Assembly: GCA_007132255.1 (NCBI GenBank)
Contig: SLOZ01000349.1
Location: 1 to 6,495 of the forward strand
Direction: 5' to 3'
DNA: 6,495 bases
DNA from: Limnochordia bacterium
GTDB lineage: Bacteria > Bacillota > Limnochordia > Darwinibacteriales > B1SED10-159
Below are positions 1 through 6,397 of the stretch, piece by piece; the stretch's first letter is position 1; each line of letters starts with the position of its first letter. A model generated the notes under the pieces. It was not told the DNA's origin, did no database searches, and saw only the letters and a list, made by a program, of their open reading frames with translations. Made by a program: the position numbers and the translations under genes.

Positions 1-1314
1 AATTTGATCCTCGCCTAACTGCTGCATGTTCTGCATCTCTCCCCGGCGTTCTCCAACCATTTCCATGACCGTACCCATATACTCTTGTGGAATATCCACA
101 ACAAGAAGCTCAAAAGGTTCTTCCGTTCCAGATTCCGTCTGCCTGAGAATCGGTTCTGGGCGCGACACACAAAACTCGTACCCTTCTCGCCGCATAGTTT
201 CGATGAGGACACTTAAATGAAGTTCTCCGCGCCCCGAGACACGAAATTTCTCTGGAAGCTCCGTATCCTCCACACGCAGTGCTACATTGGTCTGCGCCTC
301 TTTCCACAAACGATCGCGCAGATGTCGGCTGGTCAGATATTTGCCATCATGGCCTGCCAGCGGCCCATCGTTGACACGAAATACCATAGTCAGTGTGGGC
401 TCATCAACTTCAATGGCTGGAAGTGGTAACGGCTGATCTGCATCATTCACCGTTTGCCCGATTTCCACACCCTCGAATCCGCTAAATGCTGCAATATCAC
501 CCGACTCTACACTGGTAACGGATACCCGTTTAAGCCCGCTAAACGTATAGAGTTGACTGATCTTGCCGCGAACTACCTGTGGTCGGTTGCTGTGGGTGAG
601 AATCACGTCTTGCCCTTGGCGCAAACAACCGCCACGAATGCGGCCTACAGCCAGACGACCAACATAATCATCATAGTCCAAATTAGCAACCATCATCTGC
701 AGTGGCCCCTTGGAAACCACTGGCGCCGGCACATATTGGAGAACGCCGTCGAGAATCGGGGTAATGTTCGCTTCGGGCCGCTCAGTCTCGTCCATCGACG
801 CCCCGGCACGACCACTGAGAGCTGATGCATAGTACACTGGAAAATCCAACTGTCGCTCGTCAGCTCCTAGAGCCACCAACAGATCGAAGACCTCATTCAC
901 AACACGTTCCGGGTCTGCTGCCGGTCGATCAATCTTGTTTACGACCAACAAAGGAGCGAGACCCTTCTGGAGAGCCTTTTGCAGAACAAAGCGAGTCTGC
1001 GGCATGGCTCCTTCCACCGCGTCGACCACCAACAAAGCACCGTCGACCATACCTAAAATTCGCTCCACCTCACCGCCAAAATCAGCATGGCCAGGCGTGT
1101 CCACAATATTGATCTTTGCTTCACGATACTGCACAGAGATATTTTTTGCCAAAATGGTAATGCCCCGCTCACGCTCTAGGTCGTTGGAGTCGAGGACTCT
1201 TTCCTGCATCTGTTGATGCGCTTGAAAGGTGTGTGTCTGCTTCAAAAACGCATCCACCAATGTTGTCTTCCCATGATCGACATGGGCAATAATTGCAATG
1301 TTACGAATGTCCAA
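1..1314 (-). CDS. typA: Translational GTPase TypA/BipA, C-terminal part cut off by the window edge
   Basis: TypA/BipA is an EF-G-like GTPase that binds the 70S ribosome and supports 50S subunit assembly and growth under cold or other stress. The 438 visible residues carry every GTPase motif: G1 AHVDHGKTT (10-18), the TypA signature DSNDLERERGITI (42-54) spanning switch I, G3 DTPGHADF (72-79), G4 NKID (126-129) and a G5-like SALSG (164-168). A beta-barrel domain II follows at about 205-295, an EF-G III-like domain (RVSGRGELHLSVL) around 350-385, and the start of the EF-G V-like domain from about 398. Family members are about 600-615 residues, so roughly 170 residues including the TypA-specific C-terminal domain lie beyond the left edge. 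The start is TTG at 1314, placed six bases after a perfect AGGAGGA; the product then begins MDIRNIAIIAHVDHGKTT, as is typical. The gene follows the patatin-like gene after 11 bases and is probably coupled to it. The identification is secure. Confidence 0.97.
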   Translation of the reverse strand, partial: MDIRNIAIIAHVDHGKTTLVDAFLKQTHTFQAHQQMQERVLDSNDLERERGITILAKNISVQYREAKINIVDTPGHADFGGEVERILGMVDGALLVVDAVEGAMPQTRFVLQKALQKGLAPLLVVNKIDRPAADPERVVNEVFDLLVALGADERQLDFPVYYASALSGRAGASMDETERPEANITPILDGVLQYVPAPVVSKGPLQMMVANLDYDDYVGRLAVGRIRGGCLRQGQDVILTHSNRPQVVRGKISQLYTFSGLKRVSVTSVESGDIAAFSGFEGVEIGQTVNDADQPLPLPAIEVDEPTLTMVFRVNDGPLAGHDGKYLTSRHLRDRLWKEAQTNVALRVEDTELPEKFRVSGRGELHLSVLIETMRREGYEFCVSRPEPILRQTESGTEEPFELLVVDIPQEYMGTVMEMVGERRGEMQNMQQLGEDQI

Positions 1315-1320
1315 TCTGCT

Positions 1321-1327
1321 TCCTCCT
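1321..1327 (-). promoter_or_regulatory. Ribosome binding site of typA, overlapping the upstream stop codon
   Basis: The minus strand reads AGGAGGA here, six bases before the TTG at 1314. Its first two bases are the AG of the TAG stop codon of the patatin-like gene. This placement decides the TTG start, because no ATG or GTG in the typA frame sits at a suitable distance, and it suggests that ribosomes finishing the upstream gene help initiate typA. Confidence 0.85.
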
Positions 1328-2096
1328 ACTTCACTTCAGCTATTTGTTTCATGATCAAAGGGATTTGTTCCTGCGCAGCGGCCCGACCAGCCTGAACGAA
1401 CGCGCCGACGTCCTTGAACGCCACGGGACTCAACCGAGCCAAATGCGGCCTGACAACGACGTCAGCCTTGGCACCTTCGGCTTCTTCCTGCGGTCGCATG
1501 AGGATGTTAGATGCTCGCAGCAGTCCACCGATGGAGTTCCTCGGCAAAGCGACATCCAAGACATGACTGTGCAGGTCAACAGCTACCACAAATCCGGCTC
1601 CTAGATTCCTAATCGGCGTAACCGGCAGGTTTCGTACCATACCGCCATCCACTAGGGGCCGGCCATCCAACTCCACCGGCTCATAGACACCAGGCAAGCT
1701 GCAGCTAGCTCGCACACTACGCAGCAGCGATCCCGAGCTATAGACGATTTCTTTGCCCGTAATAAAGTCCACAGTCACAACGGCCAGGGGTTTGGTGAGT
1801 TGATCGAACGTTTGGATTCCAAGAATACTCTCTAACCAGGTTTCGATGCCCTCAGAACTAAGGAGCCAACGTCCGAAAGGAATACGTTTTGCCAAAAACC
1901 ACCATTCCGTATTCTCAGCGATTCGCTGAATCTCATATCCAGTGAGACCTGAGGCCGCAGCAGCGCCAACAATCGAGCCTGCTGAGGTGCCAGCATACAT
2001 GTCCGGAAAAATTCCATGTTCCTCAAGCACCTGCAAAACCCCTATATGGGCCATTCCCCGGGCCACTCCGCCAGCTAGAGCGACTCCAATCTTCAT
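1326..2096 (-). CDS. Patatin-like phospholipase/esterase (RssA/YchK-like family)
   Basis: This is a 256-residue predicted lipid acyl hydrolase with a Ser-Asp catalytic dyad. It has the glycine-rich oxyanion motif GGVARGMAH (9-17), the nucleophile elbow GTSAG with Ser38 (36-40), and DGG with Asp150 (150-152). The length and the N-terminal MKIGVALAGGVARGMAHIGV fit the short bacterial patatin-like proteins related to RssA. No signal peptide or membrane segment is evident, so it is likely cytoplasmic or peripherally membrane-associated. An in-frame ATG at 2126 would add ten residues, but it lies at the predicted transcription start; the ATG at 2096 has AAGGGGG seven to eight bases upstream and begins at the conserved core, so I chose it. 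The gene heads its own unit after a terminator and promoter, and its TAG stop overlaps the typA ribosome binding site. The real substrate is unknown; enzymes of this family are often annotated as phospholipases without direct proof. Confidence 0.93.
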   Translation of the reverse strand: MKIGVALAGGVARGMAHIGVLQVLEEHGIFPDMYAGTSAGSIVGAAAASGLTGYEIQRIAENTEWWFLAKRIPFGRWLLSSEGIETWLESILGIQTFDQLTKPLAVVTVDFITGKEIVYSSGSLLRSVRASCSLPGVYEPVELDGRPLVDGGMVRNLPVTPIRNLGAGFVVAVDLHSHVLDVALPRNSIGGLLRASNILMRPQEEAEGAKADVVVRPHLARLSPVAFKDVGAFVQAGRAAAQEQIPLIMKQIAEVK

Positions 2097-2130
2097 GCGA
2101 ACAGCCCCCTTAGTCACCAAGTGCATACCA

Positions 2131-2158
2131 ATTATAGCATGTAATCTCCACTGCGCAA
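2131..2158 (-). promoter_or_regulatory. Sigma-70/sigma-A type promoter for the patatin-like gene and typA
   Basis: The minus strand has a perfect -10 TATAAT (2136-2131) preceded by TGC, which makes an extended -10, and a weak -35 TTGCGC (2158-2153) with a 16-base spacer. Transcription should start at about 2124. That puts the in-frame ATG at 2126 at or upstream of the transcript end and supports translation from 2096. The extended -10 probably compensates for the poor -35. Confidence 0.7.
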
Positions 2159-2183
2159 AGAAAAAGAGAGCCAGCGGCCCTCT
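2157..2183 (-). terminator. Intrinsic terminator of the tldD-tldE unit
   Basis: On the minus strand, AGAGGGCC (2183-2176) pairs with GGCTCTCT (2172-2165) around a three-base loop GCT, giving an 8-bp stem with one G-U pair. It is followed at once by TTTTCTTT (2164-2157). It lies 17 bases after the tldE stop codon, as expected for a Rho-independent terminator. Confidence 0.85.
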
Positions 2184-2200
2184 GTTTTCGCAAAACTTTA

Positions 2201-3556
2201 CTATTTACCTGCCACCGCCAGTGACTTGATCCAGAGGGACGGACACCCTACATTGCCGCCATGTCCACCCATCCCAAACTTCAAATCAGAACCCACCGCT
2301 TCAATATCGCGCAGGACATCAAAGAAATTCCCAGCCACCGTAATCTGATCCACTGAACCAACAATCTGGCCTTTTTCCACACGATAACCCGCTGCGGCCA
2401 AAGAAAAGTCTCCTGACACGGCATTCGCTCCAGAATGCAGACCCTGAAGATCAGTTATGACGATCCCATCCTGCATCTGTTCCATCAGCTCGTCCAAACT
2501 TTGGCTGCCGGGTTGGACAAAGAAGTTACTGGGTGCCACAGTAATGGGAGCTTTGAAGGAACTCTTGTAAGCATTGCCCGTTGAGGAAACGCCGCCCTTT
2601 TTCGCCGTTTTTAGATTATGCAGGAACGTCTTCAAAATACCGCCATTGATCACAGGTTTTGTGTACGTTGCAACCCCTTCGCCGTCAAATGGAGCCGAGG
2701 CCGCTCCATCCTGCAGCAATGGATCATCAAGCAGCGTTACGTGGGCTGCTGCCACAGACTCTCCGAGCTTGCCATCAAGCCGCGATAAACCCTTCTGAAC
2801 GTTATCGGCTGAGAAAACACCAGAAAATGTCTTCAAAAGGTCACCAGCCGCATCATTGCGGAAGATGATCGGATACGACTTCGATGCAACAGAATCGGCA
2901 TCCAACATCGAGATCGCTTCCTCCACCGCTTCCTGAGCTAGCTTGGTCGGTTCGAAGAGCTCCCAGCGATTTCCAATCGTATAGCTGCTCCCGGTCTTGA
3001 CTTTGTCGCCGGCCTTCACCACCACCATCACAAAACAGGCTCCGGAATTGCGGCGAAACGAGCGCTGAAGCCCTCGGGTGTTGGCCATATGCACTTCCTC
3101 TTCGCCATCAGCGAACAAAGCGTAATTGACACTGGTCACACGAGCGTCTGCAGCAAAAGCCGACTCTTCCAGCGCACGGGCCGCAGTGATTTTCTGCTCC
3201 ACAGGCACGTTGGCGAAATCGTGGTTGAATGCCTCCACAGTGGGATAGTCAGGACTTCCCCCGAAGATTTCCACTTCATCATCGCCATCAATCAGCTGGG
3301 CATTGCCTTTAGCTTGCTGTACCAGCAGCTGGACACTGTCTTCATCTAAGATTTCTGTATAAGCGTATCCCATCTTACCAGAAAACTCACCACGGAAGCC
3401 AACACCTAGGACGTTGGCCAAACTATAGTTATCCACTTCTTTCTGGAAGATCTTAACGTTAAAGGAACGGGATTGGGAGACATAAAGCTCCATGGCGGAA
3501 AAACCCGCGCGCTTGCCAGCAGAAAAAACAGCGTCTTGAAACTCTTTAATCGTCAC
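2201..3556 (-). CDS. pmbA: TldE/PmbA, non-catalytic partner of the TldD metalloprotease
   Basis: This 451-residue protein is the second subunit of the TldD/TldE protease, which in Escherichia coli matures microcin B17 and degrades the CcdA antitoxin. It matches the family in length (about 450) and in motifs: FDGEGVAT (290-297), a TFLHNLKTA segment (310-318), the signature LHSGANAVSGDFSLAAAGY (373-391) and a glycine-rich C-terminal end GMGGHGGNVG (428-437). Where TldD carries HExxxH, this protein has RNDAAGD around 233-239, so it lacks the zinc-binding helix and should not be catalytic alone. The start is GTG at 3556, whose G is the last base of the tldD TAG stop codon, with AGGAGG seven to eight bases upstream inside tldD. 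The one-base overlap suggests translational coupling and balanced amounts of the two subunits. A terminator follows. No peptide natural-product cluster is visible nearby, so the native substrate cannot be named. Confidence 0.95.
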   Translation of the reverse strand: MTIKEFQDAVFSAGKRAGFSAMELYVSQSRSFNVKIFQKEVDNYSLANVLGVGFRGEFSGKMGYAYTEILDEDSVQLLVQQAKGNAQLIDGDDEVEIFGGSPDYPTVEAFNHDFANVPVEQKITAARALEESAFAADARVTSVNYALFADGEEEVHMANTRGLQRSFRRNSGACFVMVVVKAGDKVKTGSSYTIGNRWELFEPTKLAQEAVEEAISMLDADSVASKSYPIIFRNDAAGDLLKTFSGVFSADNVQKGLSRLDGKLGESVAAAHVTLLDDPLLQDGAASAPFDGEGVATYTKPVINGGILKTFLHNLKTAKKGGVSSTGNAYKSSFKAPITVAPSNFFVQPGSQSLDELMEQMQDGIVITDLQGLHSGANAVSGDFSLAAAGYRVEKGQIVGSVDQITVAGNFFDVLRDIEAVGSDLKFGMGGHGGNVGCPSLWIKSLAVAGK

Positions 3557-4947
3557 TATTCCGCCTCCTTTCGGCCACCCACTGTGATCTCGGACACACG
3601 AAGCATCGGCTGGCCAACGTCAGCCGGTATCGAGCCGCTGAGTGACCCACACATGCCCTGTCCTGTATCCAGGTTATTTCCTACCATGTCGATTTTCCGC
3701 AGAATGTCAGCACCGCGGCCGATCAAAGTGGCTCCTCGAACTGGCTTGTCGATCTTACCATTGCGAATCAAATAACCTTCGTTCACGGCAAAATTGAACT
3801 CGCCCGTCGCCGGGTTTACCGATCCACCACCCATATAGCGGGCAAACAATCCATAGTCTGTAGCGGCTATGATCTCTTCCGGTGTGGATTCCCCATTGAG
3901 GATGAAGGTGTTGCTCATGCGCGAGGTTGGCGCATACCGATACGATTGCCGGCGAGAACTGCCGGTTGGCTCCATGCCCATACGTCTTGCGTTCAAGGAG
4001 TCAATCAGGAATCCCTTGAGTACACCATTTTCAATGAGTACGTTCCGTTGAGTGGCCCGCCCTTCATCATCAATATTCTGTGAACCCCATGCGTTGGGAA
4101 TCGTACCATCGTCAACCGCTGAAACCAATGGCGAAGCGATCTGCTCGCCAAGTCTGTTAGAGAAGACAGATGTTCCTTTCGCAACGCTGGTCGCCTCAAG
4201 ACTGTGACCACAAGCTTCGTGGAAAATGACGCCGCCGAATTCGTTGTTGATGATCACTGGCAGTTTACCGCTGGGGGCATAGTCAGCATTCACCATCGTC
4301 ACTGCAATTCGCGAAGCTTCCTGGGCATAGTGTTCAATATCCAGCTTTTCATACATCTCGAAACCCATGTGCCTGCCAGGCCCATAGAAGCCCGATTGTT
4401 TCTCGCCGTTCTTCGACGCCACTGATGATATGGCCAATCGCGTTCTAACTCGCTGGTCTTCAACAAGCAGCCCGGTGGAGTTGGCGATCAAAACGTCCTG
4501 TTGGACATCGCCATAGACAATAGTCACTTGACTAATTTGATCGGAGTAGCCTTTGGCAGCACCATGAGCTCGCCGCATCACATCCACTTTTTTGGCTGCA
4601 GCGGTACCATTCGGGAGCTGCAAAATCTTGTGGTTGGAGTCGATCGTCGTTCGATCTAACTTAACTGTGTCAATGAGTCGCTGGCCTGCCAGTGCGGAAG
4701 CCGCGTCCGCAGCAACCTGCAGCAGGTTACTGCGCCCTGGGTCATTGGTGTATGCATAAATCCCTTGGTGCTTCTGAAATATGCGGATGCCGATTCCAAA
4801 ATCGCGGCCGGATACACCGTCTTCCACACGGCCGTCAACCATCTTGATGTTAGTTTGTTTCGTGTCTTCGATAAATACTTCAGCAAAGTCACCGCCGGAA
4901 GCTAGGGCGGCCAGGATGACCTCAGATATAAGCTTTTCATCGATCAT
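3556..4947 (-). CDS. tldD: TldD metalloprotease, catalytic subunit
   Basis: TldD is the zinc-containing catalytic subunit of the cytoplasmic TldD/TldE protease, whose heterodimer encloses a cavity that admits unfolded peptides. The 463-residue product carries HEACGH (243-248), the family HExxxH motif, in GVIFHEACGHSLEA, with His243 and His248 as metal ligands and Glu244 as the catalytic base. Cys433 in GMCGSLSG corresponds to the third metal ligand of characterised TldD. Other family stretches are GSSRRQSYRYAPTSRMSN (329-346) and YMGGGSVNPATGEFNFAV (371-388). Length is close to that of E. coli TldD (481). The ATG at 4947 has AGGAGG nine bases upstream (4962-4957). It is the first gene of a tldD-tldE unit and is divergent from a 62-residue unknown gene, with 86 bases between the two starts. 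I see no convincing -35/-10 pair for it on the minus strand; its promoter must overlap that of the small gene or be weak. Confidence 0.97.
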   Translation of the reverse strand: MIDEKLISEVILAALASGGDFAEVFIEDTKQTNIKMVDGRVEDGVSGRDFGIGIRIFQKHQGIYAYTNDPGRSNLLQVAADAASALAGQRLIDTVKLDRTTIDSNHKILQLPNGTAAAKKVDVMRRAHGAAKGYSDQISQVTIVYGDVQQDVLIANSTGLLVEDQRVRTRLAISSVASKNGEKQSGFYGPGRHMGFEMYEKLDIEHYAQEASRIAVTMVNADYAPSGKLPVIINNEFGGVIFHEACGHSLEATSVAKGTSVFSNRLGEQIASPLVSAVDDGTIPNAWGSQNIDDEGRATQRNVLIENGVLKGFLIDSLNARRMGMEPTGSSRRQSYRYAPTSRMSNTFILNGESTPEEIIAATDYGLFARYMGGGSVNPATGEFNFAVNEGYLIRNGKIDKPVRGATLIGRGADILRKIDMVGNNLDTGQGMCGSLSGSIPADVGQPMLRVSEITVGGRKEAE

Positions 4948-4974
4948 GGTTTATTACCTCCTGTGAAAATCAAC

Positions 4975-5002
4975 TTGCGCCGATCATCGACCATGGTATA
5001 AT
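4975..5002 (+). promoter_or_regulatory. Promoter of the 62-residue gene
   Basis: The plus strand has -35 TTGCGC (4975-4980), a 16-base spacer and a perfect -10 TATAAT (4997-5002) preceded by TGG, again an extended -10. Transcription should begin near 5009, leaving a short leader of about 25 bases with AAGGAG before the ATG at 5034. The -35 hexamer and spacing are the same as at the promoter of the patatin-like gene. Confidence 0.7.
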
Positions 5003-5033
5003 GGCATCATCCCAAGCAAAAAGGAGTATGCTC

Positions 5034-5222
5034 ATGGAACCAACCGACATCATCTGGCGTCTTCTAGAACGTGTGGACCTCTGCAGCCAGACTTTCGAAG
5101 AGAGCTACCAGCAGCTGGACCCCAAACAACACCACGACTTACTGCGAGCCATTGAAGAATGTGAGCGGCTTGCCCACACCCAAAAAAATATACTGAATCG
5201 CATGCGTCGTCGCTATCCGTAA
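5034..5222 (+). CDS. Small 62-residue protein of unknown function
   Basis: I do not recognise this protein. It is the only plus-strand gene and is well supported: extended -10 promoter, AAGGAG (5021-5026) seven bases before ATG 5034, TAA stop at 5220-5222, then a hairpin about 45 bases further on. In-frame ATGs at 5001 and 5028 are unlikely starts, because the first overlaps the -10 box and the second is one base from the binding site. The product is rich in charged residues and looks entirely helical, with two likely helices (about 4-26 and 30-57) separated by the LDPK turn. Leu36, Leu37, Ile40, Cys43, Leu46, Ile53 and Met56 could form one face of an amphipathic or coiled-coil helix. The N-terminal half is acidic and the end is basic (RMRRRYP), so nucleic-acid or acidic-partner binding is possible but unproven. 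There is no signal peptide or membrane segment. It could equally be a lineage-specific small cytosolic protein. Confidence 0.72.
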   Translation: MEPTDIIWRLLERVDLCSQTFEESYQQLDPKQHHDLLRAIEECERLAHTQKNILNRMRRRYP

Positions 5223-5431
5223 ACCTGTGTGGCCTTTGAGCTCATTATGGACTCTTACGCACACGGACGGGCTGTCCGTAACGGACAGCCCGTGCCGCTT
5301 CTCCATGCCTTACAACGTTGTCGCTTACGCAAGACCCGCTTGCTGCATCTACACAACACATCTTGGCAAAAGCACTCTGTTTGGCAGACGCAATGGCTGT
5401 GCACAAATCATTGACCCAAGCCTGTCCGTAC
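5223..5431. other. Convergent intergenic region between the 62-residue gene and the aldo/keto reductase
   Basis: This 209-base gap separates two convergent genes. Apart from the inverted repeat at 5267-5293 I see no supported feature in it. All three plus-strand frames are fairly open here, including 62 codons in the same frame as the small gene directly after its stop (to 5414), but none has a ribosome binding site or a recognisable product. Confidence 0.5.
5267..5293. repeat. Perfect 13-bp inverted repeat, probable hairpin terminator or processing stem
   Basis: ACGGGCTGTCCGT (5267-5279) and its exact reverse complement ACGGACAGCCCGT (5281-5293) flank a single A. As RNA this would fold to a very stable GC-rich stem of about 11 bp with the loop GTAAC. 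It lies 44 bases after the stop of the small gene and 138 bases beyond the stop of the reductase, where a bidirectional terminator would be expected. No T-run follows it on either strand, so it is not a canonical intrinsic terminator. It could block 3' exonucleases, act with Rho, or be a protein-binding palindrome. Confidence 0.6.
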
Positions 5432-6379
5432 CTATGCCGGAAACAGCTCGTCGATCTTGCTGACCACTTCAGTTGGAAGTTCGACGCCGGAGGCCTTTAC
5501 GTTGGCTTCGATTTGTTCTGGCCTGCTAGCACCCACCAGAGCGGAGGCCACATTGTCCTGGCGAAGGACCCAGGCCAAAGCTAATTGCGGCAGCGAAAGT
5601 TCCAACTCCGCGGCGATTGTTTCGAGTTCAGCGACCTTGGCAAGAGTACCATCGTCAAGAAGGTTTTTAACAAACATGTTAATCGCCTCGTTGTCTGCCC
5701 GACTGCCCCGCGGTACCTTACCGCCTTTATACTTGCCGGTCAACACTCCCTGTGCGAGAGGCGAAAAAACCACCTGACCTATACCATATCGAGTCGATAC
5801 AGGAATAACTTCCTGTTCGATGGATCGATTCAGCAAATTGTACTGCGGCTGGTTCACAACAATCCTATCCAACAAGTAGCGATCGGCGTTGCTTACAGCT
5901 TCCTCAAGTTGCGCCGCTGTCCATTCGCTGACGCCCGCATACAAGATTTTGCCTTGGCGAACAAGGTCGTCGATGGCGCGAAGCGTTTCCTCCACAGGCG
6001 CCGTCGGATCATAGCGATGGCAGTAGAAAACATCTACATACTCCAGCTTCATTCTACGCAGACTGGCGTGGAGCTGCTCCATCACATGTTTGCGAGATAA
6101 TCCGCGATCGTTAGGTCCGTCGCCCATGGGAAAGAATGCTTTGGTCGTAATGAGATAAGAGTCGCGTGCGTATGCCTTTAGGGCACCGGCTATGACCCGT
6201 TCGCCCTCACCCCGCTCGTAAACATTAGCAGAGTCAAAGAAGTTAATCCCCAACTCGTACGCTTTTTGAATCGTCTTGGTCGCAGTGTTATCCTCCACGG
6301 ATTTCCCGTACGTCAACCAACTTCCAAGACTGATTTCGCTAACTTTAACGCCGGCGCGGCCTAATCGTCGATATTTCAT
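5432..6379 (-). CDS. Aldo/keto reductase, Kv-beta-like (AKR6-type) family
   Basis: This is a 315-residue NADPH-dependent oxidoreductase of the aldo/keto reductase superfamily, a (beta/alpha)8 barrel expected to reduce aldehydes or ketones in the cytoplasm. The catalytic tetrad is visible: Asp49 and Tyr54 in FFDSANVY, Lys80 in LITTKAF, and His121 in YCHRYD. Cofactor-site elements include NQPQYN (176-181), FSPLAQGVLTGKY (205-217) and GASRPEQIEAN (283-293). RGLSRKH (92-98) and LEYVDVF recall the potassium-channel beta subunits, but those have Asn where this protein has the usual His, so it should be an active reductase. The natural substrate cannot be read from the sequence. ATG 6379 is eight bases after AAGGAGG (6394-6388) and gives MKYRRLGRAG, the normal family start; an in-frame GTG at 6385 is only two bases from that site. 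It begins 18 bases after the stop of an upstream gene, so it is probably co-transcribed with it. Confidence 0.95.
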   Translation of the reverse strand: MKYRRLGRAGVKVSEISLGSWLTYGKSVEDNTATKTIQKAYELGINFFDSANVYERGEGERVIAGALKAYARDSYLITTKAFFPMGDGPNDRGLSRKHVMEQLHASLRRMKLEYVDVFYCHRYDPTAPVEETLRAIDDLVRQGKILYAGVSEWTAAQLEEAVSNADRYLLDRIVVNQPQYNLLNRSIEQEVIPVSTRYGIGQVVFSPLAQGVLTGKYKGGKVPRGSRADNEAINMFVKNLLDDGTLAKVAELETIAAELELSLPQLALAWVLRQDNVASALVGASRPEQIEANVKASGVELPTEVVSKIDELFPA

Positions 6380-6387
6380 CGCCACAT

Positions 6388-6394
6388 CCTCCTT
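6388..6394 (-). promoter_or_regulatory. Ribosome binding site that decides the reductase start
   Basis: The minus strand reads AAGGAGG here. The spacing is eight bases to ATG 6379 but only two to the in-frame GTG 6385, so the ATG is the functional start. Confidence 0.8.
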
Positions 6395-6397
6395 CTT

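Noticed and set aside
454..1216. Open plus-strand frames of about 90-120 codons across this stretch
   Set aside because: They are antisense to typA, lack ribosome binding sites, and have low-complexity or unrecognisable products; the minus strand encodes a clear TypA.
2096..2126. Upstream in-frame ATG for the patatin-like gene, adding ten residues
   Set aside because: It lies at the predicted transcription start and has no ribosome binding site at a proper distance, whereas the ATG at 2096 has AAGGGGG upstream and starts at the conserved core.
2201..4947. A peptide natural-product (microcin-like) cluster around tldD-tldE
   Set aside because: No precursor with a leader and core, no cyclodehydratase, and no transporter is present; tldD-tldE pairs are common in genomes without such clusters.
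4957..5030. A minus-strand promoter for tldD in the divergent region
   Set aside because: TATACC and CATTAT could serve as -10 boxes, but no -35-like hexamer sits 16-18 bases upstream of either, so I did not annotate one.
5001..5033. Earlier starts (ATG 5001 or 5028) for the 62-residue protein
   Set aside because: ATG 5001 overlaps the -10 box and would lie upstream of the transcript start; ATG 5028 is one base from AAGGAG. ATG 5034 has the right spacing.
5318..6100. Open plus-strand frames of 88, 106 and 171 codons
   Set aside because: They run mostly or wholly antisense to the well-supported aldo/keto reductase, which explains the openness, and have no initiation signals or recognisable domains.
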